Origin: Verrucomicrobiota bacterium
GTDB lineage: Bacteria > Verrucomicrobiota > Verrucomicrobiia > Verrucomicrobiales > Verrucomicrobiaceae
DNA length: 7,669 nt
Direction of reading: 5' to 3'
Assembly (NCBI GenBank): GCA_009885275.1
Contig: VFKY01000238.1
Span: forward strand, 1-7,669
Of the stretch, positions 7,437-7,669 are shown piece by piece. The notes under the pieces are model-generated. The model saw nothing but the letters and a program-made list of their open reading frames with translations, did no database searches and had not been told where the DNA came from. Position 1 is the first letter of the stretch. Each line of letters opens with the position of its first letter. Both the position numbers and the translations under genes were made by a program.

Positions 7437-7468
7437 CTATTGATGTGCCTTTTTCCGTTTTGCTTCTT
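7420..7468. repeat. 13-bp perfect inverted repeat spanning the right-edge gene's stop
   Basis: Arms AAGAAGCAAAACG (7420-7432) and CGTTTTGCTTCTT (7456-7468) are exact reverse complements with a 23-base loop. On the minus strand one arm encodes part of the basic C-terminus of the right-edge protein, the stop codon TAG lies in the loop, and the other arm is just downstream. A transcript could form a 13-bp stem at the gene end, suggesting termination or 3'-end protection. The stem has few G-C pairs and the downstream sequence is A-rich, not a U-run, so it is not a textbook intrinsic terminator. Confidence 0.5.
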
Positions 7469-7669
7469 GTTTCAAAAACAATGGCTCCAGATGTTTACGA
7501 ATCCATGCGAACGCAGTTTCCATGCCATGGGCTTTATAGCACCTGCCAATCTCGGCTTCTACAACAGTGGGTTGACCAAAGTGATTGAGAAACTGATTAC
7601 AGGTGAATCGTGTCTTCATGTCTGCATCCACGACACCGTACTTCTCAAGAATCCATGAGCGAACATAAA
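7437..7669 (-). CDS. Unrecognised protein, C-terminal fragment (runs off right edge)
   Basis: The frame is open from the window edge to a TAG at 7439-7437 and gives about 76 residues with the start missing. A GTG at 7631 and an ATG at 7619 lie in frame, but the frame continues upstream with ordinary residues (VRSWILEKYG), so the true start is probably outside. The fragment is mixed hydrophobic and charged, with no membrane segment, and looks soluble. Visible short features are FLNHFGQPTVVEAEIGRCY, HGMETAFAWIRKHLEPLF and a strongly basic end (KQEAKRKKAHQ). I do not recognise a family. The balanced composition favours this strand over frames on the opposite strand, which give Cys/Phe-rich, implausible proteins. 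It reads in the same direction as the cluster but is separated from it by about 230 bp and a hairpin, so it is probably a separate unit. Confidence 0.6.
   Translation of the reverse strand, partial: YVRSWILEKYGVVDADMKTRFTCNQFLNHFGQPTVVEAEIGRCYKAHGMETAFAWIRKHLEPLFLKQEAKRKKAHQ

Noticed and set aside
7400..7658. Two overlapping plus-strand open frames near the right edge
   Set aside because: Their products are rich in Cys and Phe with no recognisable pattern. The minus-strand frame stays open to the window edge and has a more natural composition.

Overview
The window looks like part of a chromosome from the Planctomycetota-Verrucomicrobiota group, with Verrucomicrobiota the better guess. The basis is the pairing of a planctomycete-type cytochrome/DUF1549/DUF1553 protein with a DUF1501 protein, families greatly expanded in that group. 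A probable sulfatase start and a small lipoprotein fit the same picture. No rRNA, tRNA, CRISPR array or insertion sequence was seen.

All supported genes lie on the minus strand, so the window reads from right to left. At the right edge (7437-7669) is the C-terminal part of an unrecognised protein. A 13-bp perfect inverted repeat spans its stop codon. A non-coding stretch of about 230 bp follows and holds two near-identical 17-bp repeats with a TACGTA core, 31 bp apart, the best candidate control region. Then come four tightly packed genes: a 1085-residue exported c-type cytochrome protein (PSCyt1-DUF1549-LamG-DUF1553), a 480-residue DUF1501 protein with a Tat-like leader, a small lipoprotein, and a multi-membrane-span GT39/PMT_2-type glycosyltransferase. 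The gaps are 18 bp, then two junctions where gene ends and starts touch or overlap, so one polycistronic mRNA with coupled translation is likely. After 57 bp a further gene begins at position 85 and runs off the left edge. Its signal peptide is followed by Gln-Pro-Asn-Ile, the usual beginning of a mature sulfatase.

Inferred teamwork: the cytochrome/DUF1553 and DUF1501 proteins form a conserved pair acting outside the cytoplasmic membrane. Relatives commonly sit beside sulfatases in loci thought to process sulfated or otherwise complex polysaccharides, but their chemistry is not established. The lipoprotein could be a membrane-anchored accessory. The glycosyltransferase is the odd member: it would transfer a sugar from a polyprenyl-phosphate donor on the outer face of the inner membrane, so the cluster may both modify and process glycans. 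The least described parts are the small lipoprotein, the coupled glycosyltransferase, the paired upstream repeats and the right-edge gene.
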